NCBI RefSeq assembly: GCF_002482975.1 | Contig: NZ_DLHA01000062.1 | Location: 1-40,391 of the forward strand | Direction of reading: 5' to 3' | Length of the DNA stretch: 40,391 bases | Source: Flavobacterium sp. UBA7680 | Lineage (GTDB): Bacteria > Bacteroidota > Bacteroidia > Flavobacteriales > Flavobacteriaceae | Part shown: piece by piece, positions 7,538-16,678 of the stretch | Numbering within the stretch: position 1 is the first letter of the stretch | Layout: each line of letters begins with the position of its first letter | Position numbers and translations under genes: made by a program | The notes under the pieces: generated by a model | Told to the model about the DNA's origin: nothing | Seen by the model: the letters and a program-made list of their open reading frames with translations, nothing else | Database searches by the model: none

Positions 7538-8494
7538 ATGAAAGTAACAGAGCATATAGAAAACGCCAAAGGAAAAACATTATTCTCATTTGAAATTATT
7601 CCGCCTCAAAAAGGGAAAAGTATTCAGGAATTATACGATAATATCGATCCGTTAATGGAGTTTAAACCGCCGTTTATTGACGTAACGACTTCTCGCGAAG
7701 AGTATATTTATATTGATAAAGGCAATGGACTTTTGGATAAAAAATTGACTCGTATGCGTCCGGGAACGCTGGGAATTTGCGCTTCTATAAAACATAAATA
7801 CAATGTAGATACCGTTCCGCATTTGCTTTGCGGCGGATTTACACAAGAAGAAACAGAATATATGCTGGTAGATTGCCAGTATTTGGGAATCAACAATGTA
7901 ATGGCGCTTCGTGGAGACGCTATGAAAGACGAACAATCTTTTGTGCCAAAAGCTGGCGGAAATCATTATGCAATTGATTTAGTGCGACAAATCAACGATC
8001 TAAACTGCGGAAAATACTTGCACGAAGTGATGGATATCGACAATAAAGCTGATTTTTGTATTGGTGTTGCAGGTTATCCTGAAAAACATTTAGAATCACC
8101 ATCTTTACAATCAGATTTAAAAAGATTAAAAGAAAAAGTTGACGCAGGCGCAGATTATGTGGTAACACAAATGTTTTTTGACAACTCGAAATATTTTAAT
8201 TTTGTGGCTAAAGCAAGAGAAATGGGGATCACAATTCCTATTATTCCTGGAATTAAACCAATCGCAGTTCAAAGACATTTACAAGTTTTACCACAGATTT
8301 TCAGAATCGATTTGCCGGAAGATTTAATTGATGCTGTGGATAAATGCAAAAATAATGTTGAAATCAAACAAGTTGGAATCGAATGGGCGATTCAGCAGTC
8401 ATTAGAATTAAAAGCTGCCGGAGTTCCGTTTTTGCATTATTATTCAATGGGGAAATCGGAGAATATTCGCCAGATCGCGAGTCAGGTTTTTTAA
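7538..8494 (+). CDS. metF: Methylenetetrahydrofolate reductase
   Basis: MetF reduces 5,10-methylene-tetrahydrofolate to 5-methyl-tetrahydrofolate using FAD and NAD(P)H, making the methyl donor used by MetH and MetE. The 318-residue length matches the bacterial family. The N-terminal FSFEIIPPQKG carries the catalytic Glu. Flavin-barrel segments VMALRGDA, FCIGVAGYPEKH, DAGADYVVTQMFFDN and IPIIPGIKPI appear in the usual order. It closes the riboswitch-led metH operon, so the whole methyl-transfer route is probably shut down together by S-adenosylmethionine. Confidence 0.96.
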   Translation: MKVTEHIENAKGKTLFSFEIIPPQKGKSIQELYDNIDPLMEFKPPFIDVTTSREEYIYIDKGNGLLDKKLTRMRPGTLGICASIKHKYNVDTVPHLLCGGFTQEETEYMLVDCQYLGINNVMALRGDAMKDEQSFVPKAGGNHYAIDLVRQINDLNCGKYLHEVMDIDNKADFCIGVAGYPEKHLESPSLQSDLKRLKEKVDAGADYVVTQMFFDNSKYFNFVAKAREMGITIPIIPGIKPIAVQRHLQVLPQIFRIDLPEDLIDAVDKCKNNVEIKQVGIEWAIQQSLELKAAGVPFLHYYSMGKSENIRQIASQVF

Positions 8495-8518
8495 TTTTCG
8501 GCCTGATATAACACACAA

Positions 8519-8683
8519 GTTTGTCATTTCGACGAAGGAGAAATCTTCGCGAGAAACTCCACAATCAGAATCGACAATCTTTGTAGAGCTACTTGTGGAG
8601 ATTCCTCGTTCCTCGGAATGACAAAGATGACTTTGTAATCATTAGTGCGGTTGCTTCGTTCCTCGCAATGACAAACGAGGCTT
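8519..8683. repeat. Dispersed GTCATTTCGACGAAGGAG element
   Basis: The left end reads TTTGTCATTTCGACGAAGGA. Two right-end versions follow, TCGTTCCTCGGAATGACAAA and TTCGTTCCTCGCAATGACAA, both roughly complementary to it, so the element folds back on itself and one arm is duplicated. It is widespread in Bacteroidetes intergenic regions from memory. A fragment is present at 4661-4700. Confidence 0.7.
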
Positions 8684-8723
8684 GGAATTTGGATTTTAAA
8701 TTTTGGAATTTAATTTTACTACC

Positions 8724-9377
8724 ATGAAACAAGAAGAATTACAAGCCATAGCCTCTCAATTAAAACATCCATCGGGAGAAAAAGGAATCGAAATGGGGAA
8801 TATGATGAACGAAACGAACATCAATATGACGCGTCATTCGATTCAAAATCTCAATATATTCAAAGAAAATAAAATTCTGGAATTGGGTCACGGAAATGCC
8901 GGACACGTAGAATTTCTATTCGAACAAGCAGAAAATCTGAAATATTACGGACTGGAAATGTCGAAACTGATGTTTCAGGAAGCGCGTCAGATCAACAGAA
9001 ATTTTGTCTCTCAAAAACAAGCTTTCTTTTCACTTTATGACGGAAACAAGATTCCGTTTGAAGATGAATCTTTCGATAAAATATTTACCGTAAATACCAT
9101 TTATTTTTGGCAGGAACCAGAAAAGTTACTTTTAGAAATTTACAGAGTTCTGCAATCAAATGGAAATTTCTGTGTAACATTTGCTCAGGAAGATTTCATG
9201 AAGCAATTACCTTTTACACAATTTGAATTCGAATTATACAGCACAGAAAAAGTGCAAAATCTAATTAAGAAAACGCCTTTTAAAATTGTTTACACAGAAA
9301 CGCAGACAGAAAAAGTAAAAAGCAAAACTGGAGAATTGACCGACAGAGATTACACAACGATTGTTCTGGAAAAATAG
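8724..9377 (+). CDS. Class I SAM-dependent methyltransferase
   Basis: This 217-residue protein has the fold of small-molecule methyltransferases. Motif I is ILELGHGNAGHVEFLF, the acidic strand follows (YYGLEMS), and the active-site strand is FTVNTIYFWQEPEKLLLEIYRVL. It belongs to the UbiE/Methyltransf_11 group, but its substrate cannot be told. ATG 8724 is chosen because the longer TTG start at 8703 lies in an intergenic AT-rich repeat tract. Its position after metF may be incidental, since a 230-base repeat region separates them. Confidence 0.8.
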   Translation: MKQEELQAIASQLKHPSGEKGIEMGNMMNETNINMTRHSIQNLNIFKENKILELGHGNAGHVEFLFEQAENLKYYGLEMSKLMFQEARQINRNFVSQKQAFFSLYDGNKIPFEDESFDKIFTVNTIYFWQEPEKLLLEIYRVLQSNGNFCVTFAQEDFMKQLPFTQFEFELYSTEKVQNLIKKTPFKIVYTETQTEKVKSKTGELTDRDYTTIVLEK

Positions 9378-9382
9378 AAATA

Positions 9383-9433
9383 TTTTGCCAGAGATTAAAA
9401 AATCCTTTTAAATCTTTTTAATCTGTGGCAAAA
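9383..9433. repeat. TTTTGCCAGAGATTAAAAA hairpin repeat
   Basis: TTTTGCCAGAGATTAAAAA (9383-9401) mirrors TTTTTAATCTGTGGCAAAA (9415-9433) with one mismatch. A partial relative (TTTGCCACAGATTAAAAA) begins at 22857. It may help end transcription of the methyltransferase gene but lacks a T-run. Confidence 0.65.
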
Positions 9434-9513
9434 AAAATAATTAATTCTAGCAGTTTTTTAAGTACTTTCATTGTTTATTATTAATCTTTCTGAATTATAA
9501 TCCTTATTAAATT

Positions 9514-10737
9514 ATGGAAGTTAAAAAAATCAATTTTTTACAGAATTACAGCAGCATACTTTTGCTTATTGGCGGTATTATAATAGGGAGTATTTTTGGA
9601 TTAGTTTTTGGAGAAAAAGTTTTAGTAATAAAGCCACTTGGCGACATTTTCCTAAACTTACTTTTTACAGCCATTATTCCTCTTATATTTTTCACAATTG
9701 CTTCTTCAATTGCTAATTTGGAGAGAACAGAAAAACTAGGAAAACTGTTTGTTATTATGATTTTGGTTTTTTTGGCGACAATCCTTATTTCGGCCATTGT
9801 AATGATTTGTGCTGTATATCTCTTCCCAATTCACGAGTATATTAAGATTTCCAGCGTTCAAGTTGAAAATATTGAATCAGGATCAGCGGGAGACCAAATT
9901 GTGAAACTGCTTACAGCAAATGATTTTTTCGAATTATTGTCCAGAAAAAGCATGTTGGCGTTGATTATTTTTTCTTTTTTAATTGGTTTTTCAACATTAC
10001 AGTCTGGAGAAAAAGGAAATGGTTTCAAAAGTTTTTTGGATTCAGGAAACGAGGTTATGAAGCAGTTATTAAACATCATAATGAAATTCGCACCAATTGG
10101 TTTAGGAGCTTATTTTGCTTATCAGGTTGGTATTTTCGGACCGCAGTTATTTGGAGTTTACGCAAAACCTATGGCCGTTTATTATGCCGCCTGTATATTC
10201 TATTTCTTTGTATTTTTTAGTTTATACGCATTTGTCGCTGGCGGGAAAAGAGCTTTTAAAGTTTTTTGGAGCAATAATATCACGCCGTCATTAACAGCTG
10301 TTGGAACCTGCAGTAGTATTGCAACCATTCCGGCAAATCTTGATGCGGCACAAAAAATGGGAATTCCGTCGCATGTTCGTAATTTGGTAATTCCACTTGG
10401 AGGGCCTTTACACAAAGACGGTTCGAGTATGTCATCCATTTTAAAAATAACCTTTTTGTTTGCCATGTTTGGAAAAGATTTTACAGATCCAATGACCATT
10501 CTTCTGGCTTTAGGAATCACTGTAATTGTCTCAATTGTCGAAGGTGGAATTCCAAACGGAGGTTATATAGGCGAAATTTTAGCCATTACCGTTTATGGTT
10601 TTCCGATGGAACAAGCACTGCCAGTCGCTATGATTTTAGGAACTCTGGTTGATCCAATTGCCACTTTACTAAACGCAAACGGCGATGTAATCTGCTCGAT
10701 GATGGTTTCGAGATTCTCGGAAAAGACCAAGTGGTAG
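9514..10737 (+). CDS. Dicarboxylate/amino-acid:cation symporter (SDF family)
   Basis: The 407-residue inner-membrane protein resembles the GltP/DctA family, which imports glutamate, aspartate or C4-dicarboxylates with sodium or protons. Membrane helices run through the whole length. The serine-containing hairpin tip appears as SLTAVGTCSSIATIPANLD (near residue 260). The family's NMDGT substrate/cation motif is represented by a divergent LHKDGSSM (near 296), and the last transport helix region reads ATLLNANGDVICSMMV. The altered core motif makes the substrate uncertain. A PLP decarboxylase starts 120 bases downstream on the same strand. Confidence 0.85.
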   Translation: MEVKKINFLQNYSSILLLIGGIIIGSIFGLVFGEKVLVIKPLGDIFLNLLFTAIIPLIFFTIASSIANLERTEKLGKLFVIMILVFLATILISAIVMICAVYLFPIHEYIKISSVQVENIESGSAGDQIVKLLTANDFFELLSRKSMLALIIFSFLIGFSTLQSGEKGNGFKSFLDSGNEVMKQLLNIIMKFAPIGLGAYFAYQVGIFGPQLFGVYAKPMAVYYAACIFYFFVFFSLYAFVAGGKRAFKVFWSNNITPSLTAVGTCSSIATIPANLDAAQKMGIPSHVRNLVIPLGGPLHKDGSSMSSILKITFLFAMFGKDFTDPMTILLALGITVIVSIVEGGIPNGGYIGEILAITVYGFPMEQALPVAMILGTLVDPIATLLNANGDVICSMMVSRFSEKTKW

Positions 10738-10803
10738 CTTCATTATAAAATATTCCATTCTTAAAAATAATTCTAAAATTTACTTTTATTCACCTTGTGT
10801 TAA

Positions 10804-10827
10804 GGCTTCGACTTCGCTCAGCCTGAC
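10804..10827. repeat. Single arm of the GCTGAGCGAAGTCGAAG repeat
   Basis: The arm contains CTTCGACTTCGCTCAGCC. The same sequence appears as a full inverted pair at 38071-38136 and in decayed form at 19826-19876. Confidence 0.65.
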
Positions 10828-10857
10828 AATTGGGGTGAGATCAAATACTATATAAAT

Positions 10858-12252
10858 ATGAACACAACACTACAACACGATCTAAACGATTTAGAAAATA
10901 TCTTAGAAAAAGCAAAACAACAAGGGATTGATTTTCTTAATAATCTTGAAAATATTCCAACATCCAATAATAATAAAATTGATCCCAAACGAGATTTAAA
11001 CGAGTTAGGTTTAGGTTCAGAAAAAGCTTTAAAAGAATTTAATGAAAGACTAGCGCCTTTATTAGTTTCGTCTCCAGGGCCGCGTTATTGGGGATTTGTA
11101 ACCGGCGGGTCAACTCCGGCTTCTATTGTTGGCGATTGGCTGGCAACGGTTTACGACCAAAATACACAATCGATAAATTCGCAGGGCGGAAATTCGGCAT
11201 TAATAGAATTTGAAACTATTAATCTATTATTACAATTACTAGAACTTCCGGACTCTTTTTTAGGCGGATTTGTAACGGGAGCAACAATGTCAAATTTCAC
11301 CAGTTTAGCGGTTGCCAGACAATGGTTTGGAAAACAACTTGGAAAGGATTTCGCTAAAAACGGAATTTCAGAAACCATACCTATTTTAACTGCAACGCCG
11401 CATTCTTCTTCCATAAAATCATTATCGATGTTAGGAATCGGAAGTCAGAATTACACCGTAGTAAAAACAGTTGAAGGCAATCGTGAAGCAATTGATATTG
11501 CTGATTTAGAATTGAAAATTAAAGATTTAAACGGAAAACCTTTTATACTAATTTCAAGTGCCGGAACTGTAAATACTGCAGATTTTGATGATTTTGAAGC
11601 TATTTCAAATCTAAAAGAAAAATACAATTTCTGGTGGCATGTCGATGGTGCTTTTGGAGGGTTTGCTGCAACTTCAGAAAAATACAAACATCTTGTAAAA
11701 GGCTGGGAAGGAGCAGACAGTATTACAATTGATTGCCATAAATGGCTGAATGTCCCTTATGAAAGTGCCTTTTATTTAATTAAAAAAGATCATGTAAACC
11801 TGCAGATTGAAACGTTTCAAAATTCGAATGCGCCATATTTAGGAAATCCGCTGGAGAATTTTAATTATTTAAATGTTCTTCCTGAAAATTCACGTCGTTT
11901 AAGAGCATTGCCGGTTTGGTTTTCTTTAGTGGCTTATGGGAAAGAAGGGTTTTGTGATATTATCGAAAAAAGTACTTCATTAGCGCTTCATTTTGGAAAT
12001 GCTCTTATCGAAGATGGCAACTTTGAACTTTTGGCTCCAATTCGATTAAATAATGTTTGTTTTACTTTAAAAGGAGACGAAAATCAAGATAAAGTGAGCG
12101 AGTTTTTAACCAAATTAAATGATACGGGAACCGTTTTTATGACGCCGACTGTTTATCAAAATAAAAAAGGAATCCGGGCTTCATTTGTAAATTGGCGAAC
12201 AACAAAAGATGATATTAAAATAGTTTTAGATGAAATGAAACTACTTATCTAA
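10858..12252 (+). CDS. PLP-dependent group II amino-acid decarboxylase-like protein
   Basis: The 464-residue protein belongs to the glutamate/aromatic amino-acid decarboxylase family (COG0076 type). The PLP-binding lysine is Lys295 in DCHKWLN, and Asp263 in HVDGAFGG pairs with the cofactor ring. Upstream, FVTGATMSNFTSLAVAR and SSAGTVNTADFDDF match the family's cofactor-holding loops. The reaction would be removal of CO2 from an amino acid, but the sequence does not reveal which one; an aminotransferase-like role is also possible. The symporter directly upstream could import its substrate. A strong terminator follows. Confidence 0.85.
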   Translation: MNTTLQHDLNDLENILEKAKQQGIDFLNNLENIPTSNNNKIDPKRDLNELGLGSEKALKEFNERLAPLLVSSPGPRYWGFVTGGSTPASIVGDWLATVYDQNTQSINSQGGNSALIEFETINLLLQLLELPDSFLGGFVTGATMSNFTSLAVARQWFGKQLGKDFAKNGISETIPILTATPHSSSIKSLSMLGIGSQNYTVVKTVEGNREAIDIADLELKIKDLNGKPFILISSAGTVNTADFDDFEAISNLKEKYNFWWHVDGAFGGFAATSEKYKHLVKGWEGADSITIDCHKWLNVPYESAFYLIKKDHVNLQIETFQNSNAPYLGNPLENFNYLNVLPENSRRLRALPVWFSLVAYGKEGFCDIIEKSTSLALHFGNALIEDGNFELLAPIRLNNVCFTLKGDENQDKVSEFLTKLNDTGTVFMTPTVYQNKKGIRASFVNWRTTKDDIKIVLDEMKLLI

Positions 12253-12280
12253 AAAAAAACAATAAAAAACTTTTTTACAA

Positions 12281-12313
12281 GTCCTGCTAACTACGGTTAG
12301 CAGGACTTTTTTT
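12281..12313 (+). terminator. Terminator after the PLP decarboxylase gene
   Basis: GTCCTGCTAA (12281-12290) pairs perfectly with TTAGCAGGAC (12297-12306), followed by seven T. Confidence 0.92.
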
Positions 12314-12464
12314 ATGCGGTTTGTAAGGTTTTTAATGAATTTAAACATTGTAATTTTAACTTATTTTCAATTTTATTTAATAAAAACTTAAATCAATCTT
12401 AATTAAATCTTAAGAATTGACAGATTTTTTTATTGATATTTTATTTTAATGGTTAATTTTGTTC

Positions 12465-12481
12465 TTATTTAGAATAAATAA
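12465..12481. promoter_or_regulatory. TTATTTA-GAA-TAAATAA palindrome, possible iron-regulator site
   Basis: A perfect 7-base inverted repeat with a 3-base centre lies just upstream of the -33 box of the TonB receptor promoter. It resembles AT-rich Fur-type boxes (TTATTTAGA...TCTAAATAA) as I remember them from Bacteroidetes iron genes. AT-rich DNA produces such palindromes by chance, so this is tentative. Confidence 0.35.
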
Positions 12482-12488
12482 AAATAAA

Positions 12489-12521
12489 TTTGCTTTTAAT
12501 TGTATTTGTATGTTAATTTTG
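12489..12521 (+). promoter_or_regulatory. Promoter of the TonB receptor/DUF4374 operon
   Basis: TTTG (12489-12492) and a perfect TAATTTTG (12514-12521) are 21 bases apart. ATG 12553 would have a leader of about 25 bases. A second TAATTTTG is at 12454-12461. Confidence 0.65.
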
Positions 12522-12552
12522 TGCCAAATTTAATTTAAACCAAATTAATATA

Positions 12553-14919
12553 ATGCAAATAAATAGACTGTTAATCCTGATTTTATTGTTCTTCACTTCG
12601 CTTCAGGGTTTCTCACAAAATAGCAAAGTAAACTTAAGCGGTGTCGTTTTAGGAGATAATGGAAAACCTGCCGAAGGTGTTTCGGTTGCATTAAAAGGCA
12701 CATCTTATTCAACTTTAACAAACGAAAAAGGAGAGTTTGAAATTAGTGCCGTGCCAGGTAACTATACTTTATCAATTACTTATGTTGGTTATAAAACTAA
12801 AACGACTAAAATAAATCTTGATCAGTCTAAAACACTTCCTACAATTACTATCGAAGAGGATATGGCAGCTTTAGAAGAAGTTCAGGTTAAAGGAAAATCT
12901 AAAGTACAGCGCGTTCGCGAAGAAGCCTTTAATATTACTGCAGTTGATTTGAAACAGCTTTATAATACTTCTGCCGATTTAAATCAGGTTTTAAATAGAA
13001 CTACCGGAGTTCGTGTAAGAGAAACAGGAGGAATGGGTTCTGCTTTTAATTTTTCATTGAATGGTTTTTCCGGAGATCAGGTTAAATTTTTTATGGACGG
13101 AATTCCATTAGATAATTATGGGCCATCTTTTACATTGAATAATATTCCAACAAATATGGCGGAAAGAATTGATGTTTATAAAGGGGTTGTGCCAATTGAA
13201 TTAGGAGGTGACGCTTTAGGAGGTGCAGTAAATATTGTAACCAATAAAAATGTAAACAGATATATTGATGCATCATACAGTTATGGATCTTTTAATACTC
13301 ATAAGGCGGCATTAAATACACGTTTTACGAGTAAAAATGGATTTGTGACCAATCTTAATGCTTTTCTTAATTATTCTGATAATAGTTATAAAGTCGAAGC
13401 TCAGGTTCCAGATCCTGTAACAGGGCTTTTTGGGCCACTGGAAGAACTGAAACACTTTCATGATGGTTACAAACAAGCAACTATTATAGCAGAAGTAGGA
13501 GTAAAAGACAAAAAATATGCAGATTACTTATTAGTTGGTGTTACCGGTAGTGCAAATAAAAAGGAAGTACAACAAGGACCGACTATGTTTAGAGTTGTTG
13601 GTGATGCTTTTGAAGACAGCCATAATTTTGTTACTTCATTAAAGTACAAGAAATCAAACTTGTTTACTAAAGGGTTGACCGCAACTTGGGCAGCATCTTA
13701 CAACATAGCAGAAGAACGCAAGGTTGATACTTCATCGAGAAGATTTACATGGAGAGGAGTACGAACAGATGTGCCGGCTTACAATAGTTCAGGAGAAATT
13801 AATACCGTTAAAACTTTAATGGTTTACGATGTAAAATCTCTTCAAAGTAATGCTAATTTAAAATATGAATTAGATGAGAATAACACATTTGCTCTAAATT
13901 ATACTTATGTAGGATATAAGCGTACAGAGGATAATGAATATATAACTACGGACAAACCAACAAAACCATTTTTGAATAAAAACATTGTAGGTTTTTCATA
14001 TAGTTTATCGGCGCTTGAAAAAAGATTGTCTTTTACAGCTTTTGGAAAAATGCTTGATTTAAAAGGAGAAGTAACAACAGATCCGGGTACAACTTCAGAA
14101 AAGATAGTCAAGCCTTCCTTTAACAATTTTGGTTATGGCAGTGCCGCAGCTTATTTTTTAATTCCCGAAACGTTACAGGTCAAAGCATCTTTTGAGCATG
14201 CTTACAGAATGCCTTCAGCACTTCAATTATTAGGAGATGGTCTTAGAGTAAGTCCAAGTCCAAATCTTCAGCCGGAATCTAGTGATAATTTTAATTTTGG
14301 ATTTTCTTATAAAAATGCTGCTGCGGTACATTCTTATGGAGCAGAAGCAAATTTTATCTACAGAAAAGCAGATGACTTTATACAAGACAGGCAAGATCAA
14401 AGTAATCCGTCAAAAAGTAAAGCGATTAATTTTAAAAATATACAAGTAACAGGTGTTGATGGAGTTTTGCATTATGGCTACAAAGACTGGCTGGTTTTAG
14501 ATTTAAACGCAACGTATCAAAAAACAGTTAATAAAGATGCTACGGTTTCTCCGGGTACTAATCAGGTTAATTATTTGTATAATAAACAATTAGCAAACGT
14601 TCCAATTTTATACGGAAATGCCAACCTAGGATTTAATTTCAAAAAAATTGGGTTTGAAGACGACTTCCTTACTATTAATTTATTGACAAATTACTCAAGC
14701 AGTTATTATTTAAGAAATCCAAATCTTGGAGAAACGGGAAAAAAAGAAATTCCTGAACAGCTTTATTATTCCGCATCTGTAGCTTATTCACTTAAAAACG
14801 GACGCTATAACATTGCATTAGAGTGTTTTGATATTACAGACGTTAAACTTTACGATTATTTTAATGTGCAAAAACCCGGGCGATCATTTACATTAAAACT
14901 TCGTTATTTCTTCATGTAA
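12553..14919 (+). CDS. TonB-dependent outer membrane receptor
   Basis: The 788-residue protein imports a bulky ligand across the outer membrane using TonB energy. A signal peptide (LLILILLFFTSLQGFSQ) is followed by a carboxypeptidase-regulatory-like beta domain (VNLSGVVLGDNGKPAEGVSV, about residues 25-105). Next is the plug (about 115-235, with FNFSLNGFSGDQVKFFMDGI and GGDALGGAVNIVTN), then a long beta-barrel ending in an aromatic-rich strand (LKLRYFFM). Its partner is a DUF4374 lipoprotein 77 bases downstream. That pairing resembles the Bacteroides xenosiderophore system XusA/XusB as I remember it, so ferric-siderophore uptake is the best guess. The exact ligand is unknown. Confidence 0.92.
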   Translation: MQINRLLILILLFFTSLQGFSQNSKVNLSGVVLGDNGKPAEGVSVALKGTSYSTLTNEKGEFEISAVPGNYTLSITYVGYKTKTTKINLDQSKTLPTITIEEDMAALEEVQVKGKSKVQRVREEAFNITAVDLKQLYNTSADLNQVLNRTTGVRVRETGGMGSAFNFSLNGFSGDQVKFFMDGIPLDNYGPSFTLNNIPTNMAERIDVYKGVVPIELGGDALGGAVNIVTNKNVNRYIDASYSYGSFNTHKAALNTRFTSKNGFVTNLNAFLNYSDNSYKVEAQVPDPVTGLFGPLEELKHFHDGYKQATIIAEVGVKDKKYADYLLVGVTGSANKKEVQQGPTMFRVVGDAFEDSHNFVTSLKYKKSNLFTKGLTATWAASYNIAEERKVDTSSRRFTWRGVRTDVPAYNSSGEINTVKTLMVYDVKSLQSNANLKYELDENNTFALNYTYVGYKRTEDNEYITTDKPTKPFLNKNIVGFSYSLSALEKRLSFTAFGKMLDLKGEVTTDPGTTSEKIVKPSFNNFGYGSAAAYFLIPETLQVKASFEHAYRMPSALQLLGDGLRVSPSPNLQPESSDNFNFGFSYKNAAAVHSYGAEANFIYRKADDFIQDRQDQSNPSKSKAINFKNIQVTGVDGVLHYGYKDWLVLDLNATYQKTVNKDATVSPGTNQVNYLYNKQLANVPILYGNANLGFNFKKIGFEDDFLTINLLTNYSSSYYLRNPNLGETGKKEIPEQLYYSASVAYSLKNGRYNIALECFDITDVKLYDYFNVQKPGRSFTLKLRYFFM

Positions 14920-14996
14920 GCTTTCTAATACTATATAAAAATTAATGCCAGAAACAGTTGAAGTTATTGGTACAACTAAACTAAATTTAAATAATT

Positions 14997-16238
14997 ATGA
15001 AAACACTTAAAATTAAAAATCTATTAGCAGTTATGCTAATGTCAGTTACTATATTTTCATGTAGCAGTGACGATTCTAATACAGATGAACCCGTAACATT
15101 AAGTAAATATGTTATTGGTTACCAAACTGATACCTGGAATGAAAACTACATGTGGAGCTTTAGTTCAATAGATCAGTTAATGACCGGGACTATAGACATG
15201 AATGGAAAAGGAATTGAACAAGGCGGTTCATACATTCCAATTGCTAATACTATGTTTGCAATGGATAGTGAGGCTGAAGGTTCTGCACCATTTTCATTAA
15301 ATGCTGCCGGAGCATTAGTTGCCGGAAGCCGTGTTTTTATCGAATCTCCGTATGCTTATGGTGTTACTGAAGATAATAAATTATTAATTGTTGGCGCTTC
15401 ATGGGAAGGTGCGAGTTCAAACAATGAATTAATTGTTTATGATCCTGTAAAACAATTTATTACAAGCCGTAAATTTAACGATTTCGGAACTACTACAGGT
15501 CGTTTTGATTTCCCAACAGGTGTAACAGTAGTTGGAGATAAAGTGTTTGTATCTGTATTTAACAGAGATGCAAGTGATGATTGGCAGATAGATCAAAAAC
15601 AAGCTTACATTAGAGTTTATGATTACCCATCTTTAACTTTTGTAAAAAGAATTGCCGATCCTCGTACAACTGCAGTTGGGATGTATTACACTAACACGGG
15701 TATTATACGCACAGATTCAGGAAATGTTTATACTTTCTCTTCAAATGCTAAAGCTGGAGGTTATACTGTAAAAGAAGATTCTCACTCTGGAATTCTTCGT
15801 ATTAATAAAGGACAAACAGATTTTGATGCTTCTTATTTCTTCGATCTTCAGGAAAGCACTCTTAACGGAAAAGTACTTGCAGCTTACCCAATTGGAGGAG
15901 AAAAAGCATACATCGTTTATCTTCCTGCTGCAGACGATACGGTAGAATGGGGGTTCTTACGTCATTATACATTTAAATTTAAATCTGCAATTATCGATTT
16001 ACCAACTAAAAAAATAACTGCAGTAACAGGATTACCTGGACACGCTGGTGATAACTATTTTGGTATAGGAAGTTTATTTGTTGAAAATGGAAATGCTTAT
16101 AAAGCTTTTGTAACGAATGATGAAGTTCGTATTTACAAAATTAATTTAGAAACTGGAGTTGCAACTGCTGGTGCAAAAGTAACTGGGGGTGGAACTGATA
16201 TTTCGGCTATTACTAAATTAACGTATACCGCTCAATAA
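14997..16238 (+). CDS. DUF4374 surface lipoprotein, probable siderophore-binding partner
   Basis: The 413-residue protein begins with a lipoprotein signal (lipobox IFSC, Cys22). CSSDDSN follows, an acidic +2 to +5 pattern typical of lipoproteins exported to the surface in Bacteroidetes. The body consists of repeated beta-sheet units (for example LIVYDPVKQFITSRKF, YIRVYDYPSLTFVKRI, VRIYKINLETGVATAG), consistent with a beta-propeller. From memory, the DUF4374 family includes XusB, which captures ferric enterobactin at the cell surface. It is co-directional with, and 77 bases after, the TonB receptor. No PepSY reductase (XusC-like) gene follows, as a terminator closes the operon. Confidence 0.85.
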   Translation: MKTLKIKNLLAVMLMSVTIFSCSSDDSNTDEPVTLSKYVIGYQTDTWNENYMWSFSSIDQLMTGTIDMNGKGIEQGGSYIPIANTMFAMDSEAEGSAPFSLNAAGALVAGSRVFIESPYAYGVTEDNKLLIVGASWEGASSNNELIVYDPVKQFITSRKFNDFGTTTGRFDFPTGVTVVGDKVFVSVFNRDASDDWQIDQKQAYIRVYDYPSLTFVKRIADPRTTAVGMYYTNTGIIRTDSGNVYTFSSNAKAGGYTVKEDSHSGILRINKGQTDFDASYFFDLQESTLNGKVLAAYPIGGEKAYIVYLPAADDTVEWGFLRHYTFKFKSAIIDLPTKKITAVTGLPGHAGDNYFGIGSLFVENGNAYKAFVTNDEVRIYKINLETGVATAGAKVTGGGTDISAITKLTYTAQ

Positions 16239-16275
16239 TAAAATAGGTTAAAACTTTCCGCTTTAATTTCATATA

Positions 16276-16321
16276 ACCATATAATCAATATCTTTTACGG
16301 ACTTGATTATATGGTTTTTTT
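16276..16321 (+). terminator. Terminator of the receptor/DUF4374 operon
   Basis: ACCATATAATCAA (16276-16288) pairs perfectly with TTGATTATATGGT (16303-16315), followed by a run of T. Confidence 0.88.
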
Positions 16322-16393
16322 GTAATAACAATTTCATTTTATATCTATTATTACTTCAAAATACTAAAATCAAATATCATTTCAGTAAAATAA

Positions 16394-16424
16394 AAAGAGC
16401 CTGTCTAAAATTAGCAGGCTCTTT
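16394..16424 (-). terminator. Terminator usable on either strand, likely for the small minus-strand gene
   Basis: AAAGAGCCTG (16394-16403) pairs with CAGGCTCTTT (16415-16424). Read on the minus strand it ends in TTTTTATTTT. Since the plus-strand operon already has a terminator, this one probably ends the minus transcript that starts near 16672. Confidence 0.7.
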
Positions 16425-16540
16425 TCTTTCAAAAAAAAATAAAAAACAAAAAAACAAGTTCAAGGGATTTAAATTCTATATGTAAAGGCTGATACATTCA
16501 TTTCATTCTGGGCTTTTAAATGTGTAAATAGGCTTATATT

Positions 16541-16651
16541 TTATTGCAAAACAATTTGTTCAATTTTATGAGAAAGTTTTTCTAAAAAGCTTTCTGTTTG
16601 ATTTAAAATTGAAATGAAAAAACTTTTTATATAGGAGTATAGAAATGACAT
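16541..16651 (-). CDS. Possible 36-residue protein, not recognised
   Basis: ATG at 16651 opens a 36-codon frame beginning MSFLYSYIKSFFISILNQ and ending KIEQIVLQ. The first half is hydrophobic and aromatic and the second half (ESFLEKLSHKIEQ) would form an amphipathic helix, so a membrane-associated peptide is plausible. A perfect Bacteroidetes -7 box (TATATTTG on the minus strand, 16679-16686) lies 27 bases before the ATG, a hairpin (TGCTGATAT/ATATCGGCA) lies in the leader, and a terminator lies at 16394-16424. This gives a transcript of about 280 bases. It could equally be a small RNA with a chance reading frame. Nothing else explains this gap of about 650 bases (16239-16892). Confidence 0.4.
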   Translation of the reverse strand: MSFLYSYIKSFFISILNQTESFLEKLSHKIEQIVLQ

Positions 16652-16678
16652 AGTGCTGATATTATAATTTTATATCGG

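Noticed and set aside
16303..16485. 60-codon plus-strand frame
   Set aside because: It runs across two terminator hairpins and homopolymer A tracts, has low-complexity Lys/Asn/Phe content and no promoter.
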